A stretch of DNA of 32,477 nucleotides from Phialocephala subalpina (GCA_900073065.1 FJOG01000003.1:3136552-3169028), one strand, 5' to 3'; positions 9,825 through 19,500 are shown, counted from the first letter of the stretch. A program made the numbers and translations. The notes: a model not told the origin generated them from the sequence alone.

Positions 9825-10909
9825 TCACTCGATGAAACCTGCTGTTTCAAGCGATATTTTCTTAATTCTCACCATCAACTCTTGCCAGAGTCTTTCCCGT
9901 GCCTCGACGCCCTTTTCGCTGCGCAGGAAATCCGACTCAGGCTTCGCGCGGCACTCTGATAGATAGCAACCATGCGTCTGCTTCCCAGCGGCAACTGCAT
10001 GTATTAGCGTACGGCTCCCCTGCTCCGCCGTCCTCCCCATTACAGCAAACGCTAATCGTTGTATCAGAGGTGGCGCCGTCTTGTGTCGGTCCAGCTCGCT
10101 CGCACACCACCCCGGGTTCACCCAGTTGACAATGACTTGCTCGTGCTGTCCCAGCCTCGATGCTACTGTCGCGAGCTGCGACAAGACTGCGTGAATTAAA
10201 GTCTTGCTAAGCGAGTATCGTGGGCCCATGTCCGCAGTTGCAGGATCACTCAATAAGTCAAATGAGTCAATTCCCTTGCCATCCGGGGGAGGTGCCATGT
10301 TCTCTGGTGGCCCAAAGATGTGCATCATGGACCCAACAACGGTTAGCGTGGTGGCGATGCCATGTTTTGCCGACGTTTCTCGAAGCTTAGGGAATACTCC
10401 GACGTTAAGGAGCATATTCGAAATCACATTCACGGTAATTGTCGTTTCGATACCTTCGGCCAGTGTGAACTGCATCAACCTCACTCCGGCATTGGCAATG
10501 AATGCGTCGAGGCGCGGAAGGGTTGTTCGGACGCGCTCAGCGAATGCGAGTACCGACTGATAGCTGGCGAGATCAAGCTCCCAAACCTCGATCGCCGTTG
10601 TCTTGCAATCAATATTGCGGGTGATGACATCTTTGGCCGTGTTGCCTTTCTGAAGGCTGCGACATCCGAGGATGAGTGTTGCGACGTTGAGACGAGCTCT
10701 GTGGCGTTTCATAGTGGTTAGCCAGTTTGTCGTTGGGAGAGTCACGGAGGACAATGGACGTACAGATGCTTCGCACATTCAAAACCAATTCCTGCGTTGG
10801 CGCCTGTTACGACTACAGTCTTGCCAGACAAGTCTGCACCTTTAGGAATATATGTCGATCCAAAAAGTTGTCCCCCTAGGAACTGTTTCTTATCGTTTAA
10901 AGTAGCCAT
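9825..10909 (-). CDS. short-chain dehydrogenase/reductase (SDR), two exons
   Basis: NAD(P)-dependent oxidoreductase of the classical/retinol-dehydrogenase-like SDR type; substrate unknown, probably cytosolic. Exon 1 is 10909-10764 and exon 2 is 10698-9825, separated by a 65-bp intron with a GTACGT donor and CACAG acceptor, phase 2; the CTAAC branch site lies near its end. The product is 339 aa, normal for the family. The cofactor motif TGANAGIG starts at residue 35, NAG is at 118-120, and the catalytic set is Ser172, Tyr210 and Lys214 (Y-S-L-S-K), followed by NPGW. A start inside the intron would miss the cofactor motif, so 10909 is preferred. It converges on the zinc-cluster regulator; co-regulation is possible but not shown. 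It looks intact. Confidence 0.9.
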
Positions 10910-11665
10910 CGTCAATGAAGTGTAATATATCAGTATCGCGTCTGTTGCTAGAGACGCAGGAATGAATTTAGAAAGAAAGTTTTGCGCCGGATGTGAGATA
11001 TAACATTATCACGCAACATGATTCACGGTACGTCTAAATACCTAAATCCTCTTCTAAAAGCCGCAAAACCCACCTTATGTAAGTGATTGGGCAGGAATTG
11101 GCTGAAGTCTCCTTTCTTGTCTAGGGTTCCAAACCCCGCAAAACCCGTCTCGCCATCTCCGACGTGGCTGCGCTTACAAAGATCAAAGTCTGGCTTACAG
11201 TACCAAGGCAATATTATTAAGTGCTCGGATGTGAAACCGATTTCGACGCTGACTGTACTAGAGGACATGACGCATCAGAAGATTTCCAGGTATAATATCC
11301 CTCGATCAAGGTAGAGCTAGTCGGGATATCGTTAGGTAATAAGGGTATCCGGGAAAGGAATTTTTCAAGTTTAAAGCTACTATCTAAGAATTCTAGAATC
11401 TACTTTGCAAGGCGAAGAGAAGCACGCCATAGGGAGAGGTTTCTGGAAAGAATCAAATTCGCTTCAGGACTATGATACGCGATCTCAGGATAGCTGTGAG
11501 TGACATGGCTAATAATGGACGATAGCATGGTTCTTAGAAAGGCAGGCTTCGTGAGCTTGTGAGGATATTCAACGTAACTTACATGTCGATGGTCTCGAAG
11601 CTGAAAATTGACGCGTGCATTCAAATTACTTTCGGAGTTATTTATTCCGATACCATGAGAAACTA
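10910..11665. other. intergenic region, no gene seen
   Basis: Ordinary base composition, short unsupported frames on both strands. 10910-11020 should hold the promoter of the SDR gene. A minus-strand open stretch at 11400-11624 has weak coding flavour but no recognised motif. A 10-bp direct repeat CCGCAAAACC occurs at about 11060 and 11137. Confidence 0.4.
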
Positions 11666-11669
11666 GTTT

Positions 11670-11915
11670 AGGCTGATTTGATTCCTATTGTATTTGGCTG
11701 CTTAGTAGGCCCCTTGGTAAACTACCTGGGAGGCTATAACGTAGACTGCCTAATAGGTAGACTATAATGGGTTGACTCGCTAGAATAGGATACTTGGAAG
11801 GCTATAAATATAAGCTACGCACCATTGTAAAATAGGGCAATTGAATTAATTTCTCCTGTATTATATCCAGTATTATTATTATTTACCGTAGTATTAATAA
11901 TCCAATTCAATATAT
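11670..11915. repeat. possible decayed solo LTR
   Basis: A stretch with internal short repeats of the type AGGCTATAA / TAGACTATAA, then a TATA-like CTATAAATATAAG near 11800, then an AT-rich tail with inverted GAATTAAT/ATTAATAAT-like ends. This resembles a degraded LTR of a copia- or gypsy-like element. No partner copy or target duplication was found in the window, so the call is tentative. Confidence 0.25.
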
Positions 11916-13500
11916 CCAAAATTAGTTTTATTAGAAATCTTTATATAATTTAATTATATTTTATATTTTATTTTTATATTTTCTAGAATTTATTTATTTG
12001 ATATTTATAAAAGAATTTAAATAAAATTTAAGAATATTTATTTTTAAATTAAAATAATAATTATTTAAATTCAAAAATCGAAATAAATTTTAATAAATTT
12101 ATTTATTATTTAAAATTATATAAATAATTTCAAATAATAATTCTNNNNNNNNNNNNNNNNNNNNNNNNNNNNNNNNNNNNNNNNNNNNNNNNNNNNNNNN
12201 NNNNNNNNNNNNNNNNNNNNNNNNNNNNNNNNNNNNNNNNNNNNNNNNNNNNNNNNNNNNNNNNNNNNNNNNNNNNNNNNNNNNNNNNNNNNNNNNNNNN
12301 NNNNNNNNNNNNNNNNNNNNNNNNNNNNNNNNNNNNNNNNNNNNNNNNNNNNNNNNNNNNNNNNNNNNNNNNNNNNNNNNNNNNNNNNNNNNNNNNNNNN
12401 NNNNNNNNNNNNNNNNNNNNNNNNNNNNNNNNNNNNNNNNNNNNNNNNNNNNNNNNNNNNNNNNNNNNNNNNNNNNNNNNNNNNNNNNNNNNNNNNNNNN
12501 NNNNNNNNNNNNNNNNNNNNNNNNNNNNNNNNNNNNNNNNNNNNNNNNNNNNNNNNNNNNNNNNNNNNNNNNNNNNNNNNNNNNNNNNNNNNNNNNNNNN
12601 NNNNNNNNNNNNNNNNNNNNNNNNNNNNNNNNNNNNNNNNNNNNNNNNNNNNNNNNNNNNNNNNNNNNNNNNNNNNNNNNNNNNNNNNNNNNNNNNNNNN
12701 NNNNNNNNNNNNNNNNNNNNNNNNNNNNNNNNNNNNNNNNNNNNNNNNNNNNNNNNNNNNNNNNNNNNNNNNNNNNNNNNNNNNNNNNNNNNNNNNNNNN
12801 NNNNNNNNNNNNNNNNNNNNNNNNNNNNNNNNNNNNNNNNNNNNNNNNNNNNNNNNNNNNNNNNNNNNNNNNNNNNNNNNNNNNNNNNNNNNNNNNNNNN
12901 NNNNNNNNNNNNNNAAAATAATAATAATATAAACTCGTAAAATAAAACTCAAAATATTAATATTTTAATATTTATTTAATTTGATTTTATTTAAATTAAT
13001 TATTTCGATAAAAACCAAATATTAAATTTTTATTTTATATTTTATAAATTATAAATAAAATTAATTATAAAAAATTAATTTAATATATATAATATAAAAT
13101 TTAATTTTAAATTTTTAAACTCGAAATTTAATTTCGATTTTTATTTATTTATTCGAATTTTTATTTTATTTTATATTATATTAAATAATTAATTATAATT
13201 TATTTATTATTAAATTTCAAAGTAAATTCTTTTTATAATATAATATATTTTTAATTTTTAATTTTTTTTTATATTTTTTTATTAAATTTATTAAATTTTT
13301 TATATTTTTATATAAATATTTTCTAAAAATAAATTATATATTTTTTAATAGAATTATTTTCGAAATTTATTAATATACGCAATATTATATAATTTAAATT
13401 TATTTATTTTTAAATTTAAATATTTTATAATATTTATAATTTATTAAATCTAATTTAAATTATTTTATATAAACTTATATTAAGTAATTCGAAACCCTAA
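11916..13500. repeat. AT-rich RIP-type block around an assembly gap
   Basis: Nearly pure A/T on both sides of the run of N, with no reading frame and no recognisable element. Any long frame across the gap is an artefact of reading N as an open codon. Confidence 0.75.
12145..12914. other. assembly gap of 770 N
   Basis: Undetermined bases only. The gap falls inside AT-rich repeat sequence, the usual reason short-read assemblies break. Its true length may differ from the number of N. Confidence 0.98.
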
Positions 13501-13561
13501 TAAAAAATTTATAGTAATTATATAATACTTATAAGGAAATAATACGATTGCGAGCATCATA

Positions 13562-13719
13562 TGCTTCTGGAACATCACGTGACTTTCCACGCTAAGCCTA
13601 ATTTGCCCTTTTGCCAAGATTTTGCCAAGGCGCTAAATTCCAATAGATAGCGTTTTCGGTGTATACCTCCTCCACAGGCAGCCGCAGGATTACTTCTTTT
13701 TCACTACGTTCCAGAAGCA
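13562..13719. mobile_element. MITE-like element with 12-bp terminal inverted repeats
   Basis: The left end TGCTTCTGGAAC (13562-13573) is repeated perfectly in inverted orientation as GTTCCAGAAGCA (13708-13719), and both ends are flanked by TA (13560-13561 and 13720-13721). A TA duplication and short inverted repeats are the marks of Tc1/mariner-type elements; at 158 bp it has no coding room and would be a non-autonomous element. The inner sequence is G/C-richer than the adjoining AT block. No second copy is present in the window to confirm mobility. Confidence 0.5.
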
Positions 13720-13721
13720 TA

Positions 13722-14385
13722 ATCTTAGCGACTCTATAATATGTATTTAATACGAGCCGGGTGTACTTATAAAGAGGGAGTATAGTAACGCGATAAGAAT
13801 TAGGCTTTATTTTCTTATACTCGCGGGCCGGCTAGGATCATCTTTTAAAGAAATAATATCCCGACTTTTGCTGAAGCTTTCGTTTGTTCTCGAGGCCCCG
13901 CGCTACAACATACAAGCGACTATGCAGATCGCTCAATGCTTGAACCACCTTCATTATCACGCGACGGATGGAACAAGTTGGGGTTTGTGAGTGACACAAT
14001 GCTACCGGTGAGGGGTAATGGAGGGAGTCAATAAACGGTGCCGAAATTAGGGTTCTGTGTGTTAACGTTGATAATTATTTTCGAGAGTCTAGATGTCTTT
14101 CCAGACATAGCCGGTGGGTTAGTAAAGTGAATCCTTGACGCGGAATCGCTACTGCATGGCTTGCATGAACCTTATGAGGGTCACTGAACCTTGGTGATTT
14201 CTCCCTAATGCGACTTCGCAGCTATATAGTCCCAACGATGGATAGCAGGCATAATAGCCATCTAATCGCCAAAACAAGTCTGCTTTGTCGCTGCAAATGC
14301 CCAGTCTTTCATTGTCATCTCCTTTCAACATAATCTTGCAACACTCGTTCTTCTGAACTTCAGCTCTACTTGATCACTCCCAAAA
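13722..14385. other. intergenic region upstream of the cupredoxin-like gene
   Basis: Normal composition, no convincing gene on either strand. The last 100-200 bp would be the promoter of the broken gene starting near 14386. No TATA box stands out. Confidence 0.35.
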
Positions 14386-15221
14386 ATCGAAAAGCATTTC
14401 AATTGCTCTTCTAGCAGTCGGACTCGGTCTCTCTGCCGTAGAAACTATCCTCATTAGCGTTGGCAATGGCACCTTCACATTCTCTCCAGATTCCGTCTAA
14501 GCCAACGTGGGAGACACATTAGAATTCCACTTCTTCAGCAGCCTGAATAGCGTCGTACAAGGCGATTTTGACACGTCATGTGCAATGGGCACCAAGAAAC
14601 CAACTGGGTTTAATTCCGGCCCAATCAAGAACCAGGCAAGCGAAGGCGTAGGTCCCCTTCTCCACTCACGCTATTTTCATTCAACTGAACTTGAGTTTGA
14701 GCTGATGTGATGCGATATAGCCAAATGTATTCCAAGTTGAAGTTAAAGACAAAAACCAAATCTGGTTCTACTGCGGGACCACAACCCATTGCCAAGCAGG
14801 CATGAACGGCGCCATGAACGCCCCCGACACCGAAAACAAACTCGACGCCTACCGCACCGCCGCCGCTGATACCTCGAGCTCGGAGTCTCTCCCAACCGTA
14901 CAAGGGGACGTCATTGCGCCCGAAGAAACGGCGCCGAGTTCAGGTGGTGATAGCAGTTTAAACGGTGCGTCGTCGTCTAAGCCGGCGACTTCAGCTCCGA
15001 CTTCGAGCTCGACTGGGACGTCTGCCGGTTCGACTTCGGGTTCTAATACGGGAAGCACAGCGGTAGCTCCGACTTCGACTGGAGCCCCACTGTCGAAGAC
15101 TATGAGTGCCGCGACTTCCCAGTCGATCATTCCGGCGAGCGGAGGATCTACATTGGCTGGGAAAACTGTTTTGGTTGGTGTTGTGGTTGCTGGGCTTGAG
15201 TTCTTGGTTATGCTTGCTTGA
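14386..15221 (+). pseudogene. secreted Ser-rich cupredoxin-like protein, GPI-type (broken)
   Basis: Remnant of a fungal extracellular serine-rich protein with a cupredoxin (blue-copper-like) domain. Exon 1 is about 14386-14647 and exon 2 is 14721-15221; the 73-bp intron has GTAGGT..ATAG ends with a GCTGAT branch and keeps phase 0. The frame begins with a signal-peptide-like stretch (SISIALLAVGLGLSA), then the cupredoxin strands (TFTFSPDSV, ANVGDTLEF), then WFYCG with H and M five and ten residues after the Cys. A Ser/Thr/Gly-rich stalk follows and a hydrophobic C-terminus (VLVGVVVAGLEFLVMLA), as for GPI-anchored cell-surface proteins. Two faults: the expected start reads ATCG instead of ATG, and a TAA at 14498-14500 stands where the family has a residue such as Gln (CAA to TAA, a CpA-to-TpA change). 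The His of the usual NHSV copper motif is also replaced (LNSV). Sequencing error is the alternative explanation. Confidence 0.75.
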
Positions 15222-15575
15222 TTGTAGTTTCGGTTCGTATGCTTGGTAGTACCGGTTTTGTTCATCGTTTGTAATAATAGTCGTTATACTAGGCAATATC
15301 TTCCACTTCGTCTACATTCCTTCCATCTCATCGCCTTCAGGGTATACCAGTGAATCAACTTCAAAGAGACTTGCTTTCTCCGTACTGCCGGAGTAAGCGG
15401 AGATTGGGAGAAATATGTCGGCCCCGACACGGAGCTGACCTGGAAGTACATCACAGCTTGAGCCACGACCTTCAAGTGTTTCCAATAAGCCTCGCTTCTC
15501 TGTGTTTAACCAAACACCCGCATCGTCCAAAGACCAGAACTTCAATACCTGTCGTGCCCATGTTTTTTCGTCAAA
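15222..15575. other. intergenic region between convergent genes
   Basis: Separates the plus-strand cupredoxin-like pseudogene from the minus-strand gene ending at 15576. It should hold both 3' ends. No gene or terminator motif was recognised. Confidence 0.35.
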
Positions 15576-16704
15576 TTATATAATGTCGTAGCCTGTTAAT
15601 ATTGAGCGGTGGAGTGTGGCGGCCACATTGGAACATAGAAGGGACTCGAGAAGCCAATTGTTGATTCGGTCTCTTTTATTGGGCCACCTTCCTAGAGACT
15701 CGATATCCACCTCCTCAATCCGCCTTTTACCAAGTGATAAGAGAAAGTGGAAGATCTCTGCGGCGAACTCCGCGGAATCGATACTATCTTCGGAATCGAT
15801 GCCGTCTGCAAAGTCGATGCTGCCTTCGGAAATAAGATTGTCTTTTACCGTGTTGAATCGTTGGGTCCGATCCATCGTAACCCGGTAGAGTTGGACGAGG
15901 TGCTCCATTGCTGCTGAATCCTTCAAAAATTGAGCAACACGAATACCAGATGAAATAATTTGAAGGATATACCAATCATCTAAATTCTGCGGAAGAGATT
16001 GTTGATGTCGGGTTGGCCATGTCTGGGCACCTTGATGACCTTGGTGCACCGACTTTTCCAGGATGTCTGGAAATGATTCTAGTCGGCGGTTGCCCAAAAT
16101 CTGTTCTGGAATGCAATGCTTTAGTGTAAGCCTCTTTAGCGGATATGCCCACTCTGCCCATTCTCGGTCCATGGGGTAGCGAACCTTTCGTTGCCTTGGT
16201 AGCGCAGGTATGGGAAGTTGATATTTCGCCACGAAATCATAAGCGCACTCTGAGAGTCGATTTTCAACATTCGAAACGATTAGATTTTGTTCCTCTACTG
16301 TGAGGCTAGTTGGGAGCGGTTCTATATCCTTCTCTTGGTCAGAAATTGCCTCTGACGGCAGCCCCTGCACAAATTGAGGTGTCCATAAAATTCATCTTGA
16401 TCCGATATAGAACTCATACTACTCTGGGAGCGAAGAATTCTTTCGACTCGTCAAGGCCATCGCTGAGTTCTTCGAGCCGGTGAGAGTTTGCAACGGAAAG
16501 AGAGAGAACGGATTCAGAGGAACTTGAGAGATACTCAAGCTTCTCCGAATTGCTGTCAATTTGGTGTAAAAGAGAGTGAGAGGTCAAGCTGAGTATACGA
16601 AAGGTCCAATAAGGAGCTGGAATGGCTATATCACTAGTGTGAATAAATCTGAAGTTTGAGAAGTCTTTTTTGTTTGCATCGCCGAGTTGGTGGCTATTGA
16701 GGTG
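15576..16704 (-). CDS. unrecognised protein, two exons, start unresolved
   Basis: Exon 2 (16364-15576) is a clean frame of 262 codons plus the stop, rich in charged residues, with an acidic repeat of the kind SIDFADGIDSEDSIDS near the C-terminal third and a conserved-looking DREWAEWAYPLKRLTLKH segment. A 58-bp intron at 16365-16422 (GTAGTA..TGCAG, phase 0) joins it to a further open frame that runs back to 16704 and reads as Ser-rich coding sequence (FRFIHTSDIAIPAPYWTF, LEYLSSSSESVLSLSV). That upstream part has no ATG in frame; the only nearby ATG (16679) is in another frame. So either a small first exon is missed, or the start has been destroyed. A TATA box lies about 75-80 bp upstream. No signal peptide or membrane segment, and I do not recognise the family. 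Confidence 0.5.
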
Positions 16705-16776
16705 TCAAACAAGTGTATAGGACTGGAATCGTGCGGGGGAAAGAGGTTGATTTAAATTCTATGGAATAAGCTGAGC

Positions 16777-16786
16777 CTATATACAC
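16777..16786 (-). promoter_or_regulatory. TATA box of the gene below
   Basis: GTGTATATAGG on the minus strand, followed some 35-45 bases on by a pyrimidine-rich CCTCTTTCCCCC stretch of the type found at fungal transcription starts. It fits initiation just above 16704. Confidence 0.5.
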
Positions 16787-16939
16787 CAGAATAGGGCGCT
16801 AGTGCGCCTTAGAAGCTGCCACGTGATTCTAGGCCCTTGTCCATGCCCGGGTGCTTTAGACAACAATTTTAGAATATGTGTTTGCTGTTGAGAGAGGCGA
16901 TTTCTTGTAGATTTCGAGGCTCTCTCTTATACCATCTCG

Positions 16940-17829
16940 TTACCAATCAATGAAACTATACTTCAAAGGCTCATGTACACTCAACGGCCGACTCTCAAAC
17001 TGGTACCATGTCCTTCCCCATGCTTTACTAACCAGGTACGCATCAGGCAAGTTCCCGAACAGAGGCGGCCATGATTACTGTTCCTGTGTGCTAATTCGCA
17101 CGGTCATGAGGGTTCCTAGTTGGTATGGGATGTTGATCATGCAGAAGGCTTCGAGTTGGTGGAACTAGGTTAGCATTACCTGTCTTAGGACCGGAAGAGC
17201 GAAGAATGGTGGACGTGGAGAGGTCTGATTGATGTATGTGGGTAACAGGGAGATAGTGAAGTGTTTGGTGGGGTCCCAAATGAAGATAAGGCGATATCCA
17301 AGAGGGTACGGCCGAGGTAACGGAGACGAGATTTTGCTGGGCTGGGAGAGATACCACCGACTTCAAAGCTCCAGCCAATACCTCGTTGGTTGAAGAGGCA
17401 TAATTCGAAGCCGGAGCTAAGCCGCTGCGAGAATATCCTTGTTTTTGATAGTTGTTCTCCCGCAATTGATTTCTCGTGGTTGGTTGGCGATCCATGGATT
17501 GTCGGGTCATTCAATTTGTAGATTTCTCCATCCTTACACAATAGTCTGAAGTCAATAAATTTGAATAAAAGGTTGGAAGTGAGTGAAAGCGGCCCCTGGT
17601 CTTTTCCTGTGCTGCCTGTGGATGACGCTCGTGTTTGACTTAGGAAAGGTATAATAAAAGGAGTAAAGATGTAGATGCGGGACACGGTATTCGAGGATAT
17701 AAAGATTCCCAGGGTGGAGGGGAGGAATAGTGGCCCTAGGTCGATGGGGCAGTCCAGTGAGACGTACCATGGAGGTGGATTAAAGAAGACGCCAATAGTT
17801 CTTGTAAGTGAAGTAAGGGAAATCGTTAT
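16940..17829 (-). pseudogene. wax-synthase-like MBOAT acyltransferase, truncated and broken
   Basis: Resembles the fungal membrane-bound wax-synthase-like acyltransferases, which move acyl groups onto alcohols or secondary metabolites in the ER membrane. Reading on the minus strand, 17829-17185 has the entry segment FNPPPWYVSLDCP, a hydrophobic stretch, and LFNQRGIGWSFEV, close to the family's R-G-I-G-W-N-W/F-E/Q-V block. A second piece (17164-16940) gives PYQLGTLMTV and then WPPLFGNLPDAYLV and AWGRTWYQ, matching the family's WPPLFG and FWGR-WHQ signature. A 50-bp intron 17165-17214 would join them in phase, though its GTCCAC donor is weak. Faults: ATA stands at the expected start (17829-17827), a TAA at 17077-17075 precedes WPPLFG, and the frame stops at 16940 before the C-terminal membrane segments. 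The neighbouring gene's promoter begins right behind it. Confidence 0.6.
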
Positions 17830-18110
17830 GGCCGATTTGAAGCGTAGAAGATTTATGAAACCCTAGAAAAACAGGATTCGACTCTGTGTCTATCGCTACT
17901 AGAAGCGCTGGGCGTATGAAATATACCGGACGTGATAATTATTGGAGGTTGGTGTAAAGCGAGCGAGGACTCCCAAGGCCATCTGCAAGAACCCTTGTCA
18001 CGTGCCACGCGAGGGGAATTGGGATCAGCAGAGGCGTCATTAACAAGAGGATTCAAGCCCATCATCTGCATACCGTAAGTCTGTGATTTTTAGTAGACCT
18101 CCATCTTTGC
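17830..18110. other. intergenic region upstream of the acyltransferase remnant
   Basis: No gene recognised. An upstream first exon of the acyltransferase could lie here but no ATG with a good donor was found. Confidence 0.3.
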
Positions 18111-18149
18111 ATTACTCCACAATGCTGTTCACCAGTTCTAGTTACATCC

Positions 18150-18600
18150 ACTTGCCAGCCAAGCATTTGTGACATGTACAAAATACACTGCTGCATCTTG
18201 GTGTGGATTATGAAAGAAACGTCCAAAGAACAAATGATGATGGAGAAAGTGGCTCAGTTTTGATAGCTTTTGCGCGTCTCAATACACTCGGAACAGAGAT
18301 GCAATGTTAACCCTCTGTTCGAGATCTGCTTCTCCCAGCCTTAGCCAAGATTCCCATGCCTTTAATTCCTCTCGTATAGGAGCATCCATTGTAACTGCAA
18401 GAAACCCACAGACACGAGGATCGTATGCTGCTGAGGCCACGCCTATCCTGGTTCCTCACTTTCTCGCATCCTGCTCCTGCAGGGTGAAACACTTCCATCA
18501 ACACATCACGTCGTAGATGTATGAATATCTCCAGCACTTGGTCCATTCATATCCCATCCAACAGCCGCGACACCTTTCGGAAGAGGTTTTCCCGCCGCAG
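18150..18600 (-). pseudogene. coding-like remnant of unknown type
   Basis: Minus-strand frames read like decayed protein: a segment KGVAAVGWDMNGPSAGDIH near 18530-18580, then in another frame GVASAAYDPRVCGFLAVTMD followed by a charged helix-like part (EELKAWESWLRLGEADLEQR) at about 18300-18435. The latter frame is cut by a TGA where CGA would keep it open, and continues with FFGRFFHNPHQDAAVYF toward 18150. It lies directly downstream of the lectin-like gene in the same orientation and may once have been part of it, or a separate gene. I recognise no family. Confidence 0.3.
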
Positions 18601-18613
18601 TTTTCCAATATTT

Positions 18614-19371
18614 TCAATTTCGGAGCTTTCGCACCTTTTCCTCTTCTGGACCTTTTAAGACACAGTTGATTTCATTGGCTGTGCTGATCTGTAGCAAGCC
18701 CGTATCATACAAGCTCAGAAACGGGGCACTGTTCGCCGCTGTGTGTTTTGGCAGCATGTAGCAGTTCGAGAGCCGGTTGGAGTCCCAAGCCGTTATGGAA
18801 AGAAATCCAAGGCCGTTATTTTTGACGTCCTGGTCATCCTCCTCGCCGCCGCCACTGCCTCCATCTTCTTGTATACCCTGAAGCAGATCTCCTAAGTCCT
18901 CGTCTCCTCTTTTATCCTCTATCTGCGTGGGGCTCGATCGAACTACTCGGGGAGTTGGCACTTCGGGTGACTTGGAAACATCGTAGTAAACCGCAAAGAC
19001 CCCCTCCTCGTCAGCACCGCATGCCAAGTAGCACTCTCAGGAACATGTACTCCATCGCCTAATCCGTGTATGCCATCGCCATTTTGGCTGAACAAAGTCG
19101 TGTTCTTTTTCAGTTTGCGATCCTCGAAAAGGAGATGCCCATCCTTTCCAATGCTGAAGACGAACTGGCCTGATGGAGATCGTAGTGTCGTTCGTTCGAA
19201 AGGCTCACCAGGAGCCAAAAGCGACGCCCAACCATCGCCCCAGCCAGAGACAATTTTCTCGGGCACCGGTGTGCGGAATTTAACATGCGTTAGGGTTTCG
19301 TACATCAAGATGGTGATAAAGAGAGAGAAGGCTGAGACCGCGCAAACACGGTTTGCCGTGATTTGCAGCAT
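18614..19371 (-). pseudogene. membrane-anchored protein with bulb-lectin-like repeats (frameshifted)
   Basis: Starts at ATG 19371 with a membrane anchor or uncleaved signal (VCAVSAFSLFITILMYETL). Then comes a segment like the mannose-binding bulb-lectin (B-lectin) fold: TTLRSPSGQFVFSIGKDGHLLFED, with the typical R-SP-G-F-x(n)-DG-L pattern. The first frame ends at 18943; the similarity continues in a second frame from about 19010 to 18614 (GVFAVYYD, an acidic linker GDEDLGDLLQG, then a second copy with FLSLYDTGLLQI). Joining ATWHAVLT to EEGVFAVYYD suggests a one-base deletion near 19010. A 44-bp intron 19007-19050 (GTACAT donor, GAG acceptor) is an alternative but its acceptor is poor. With the join it would be about 237-250 aa. 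Sugar binding is inferred only from the repeat pattern. Confidence 0.45.
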
Positions 19372-19490
19372 CTTGAAGAGTAAGGAAGGTGAGCTTCCAG
19401 AGCAGTGATTTGGTGAATGGTAGAGATGGATTCGCGATCCGCCATCAGAGAATCAGAGGCGAACAATAATTTGAGAATAAGGCCTACGAG

Positions 19491-19500
19491 ATATATATAG
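19491..19500 (-). promoter_or_regulatory. TATA-like element of the lectin-like gene
   Basis: CTATATATAT on the minus strand, 120 bases before ATG 19371. Position is plausible for a fungal promoter; nothing else supports it. Confidence 0.35.

Noticed and set aside
10204..10721. Plus-strand frames of 118 and 119 codons across the SDR gene
   Set aside because: Antisense shadows; the minus-strand frame carries all SDR motifs in order.
11400..11624. 74-codon minus-strand frame with faint alpha/beta-hydrolase look (RDHRHVSYVEY)
   Set aside because: The resemblance is limited to a few residues; no nucleophile elbow or other motif follows.
12116..12952. 278-codon minus-strand open frame
   Set aside because: It consists almost entirely of N bases of the assembly gap; no sequence supports it.
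14849..15296. Minus-strand frames of 138 and 101 codons
   Set aside because: Antisense of the Ser/Thr/Gly-rich stalk; low-complexity coding sequence often leaves the opposite frames open.
16950..17168. 72-codon plus-strand frame
   Set aside because: Antisense to the WPPLFG/WGRTWYQ segment of the acyltransferase remnant.
19007..19050. 44-bp intron in the lectin-like gene
   Set aside because: Not excluded, but the GAG acceptor without pyrimidine tract is poor and the protein pattern continues better across a one-base shift.
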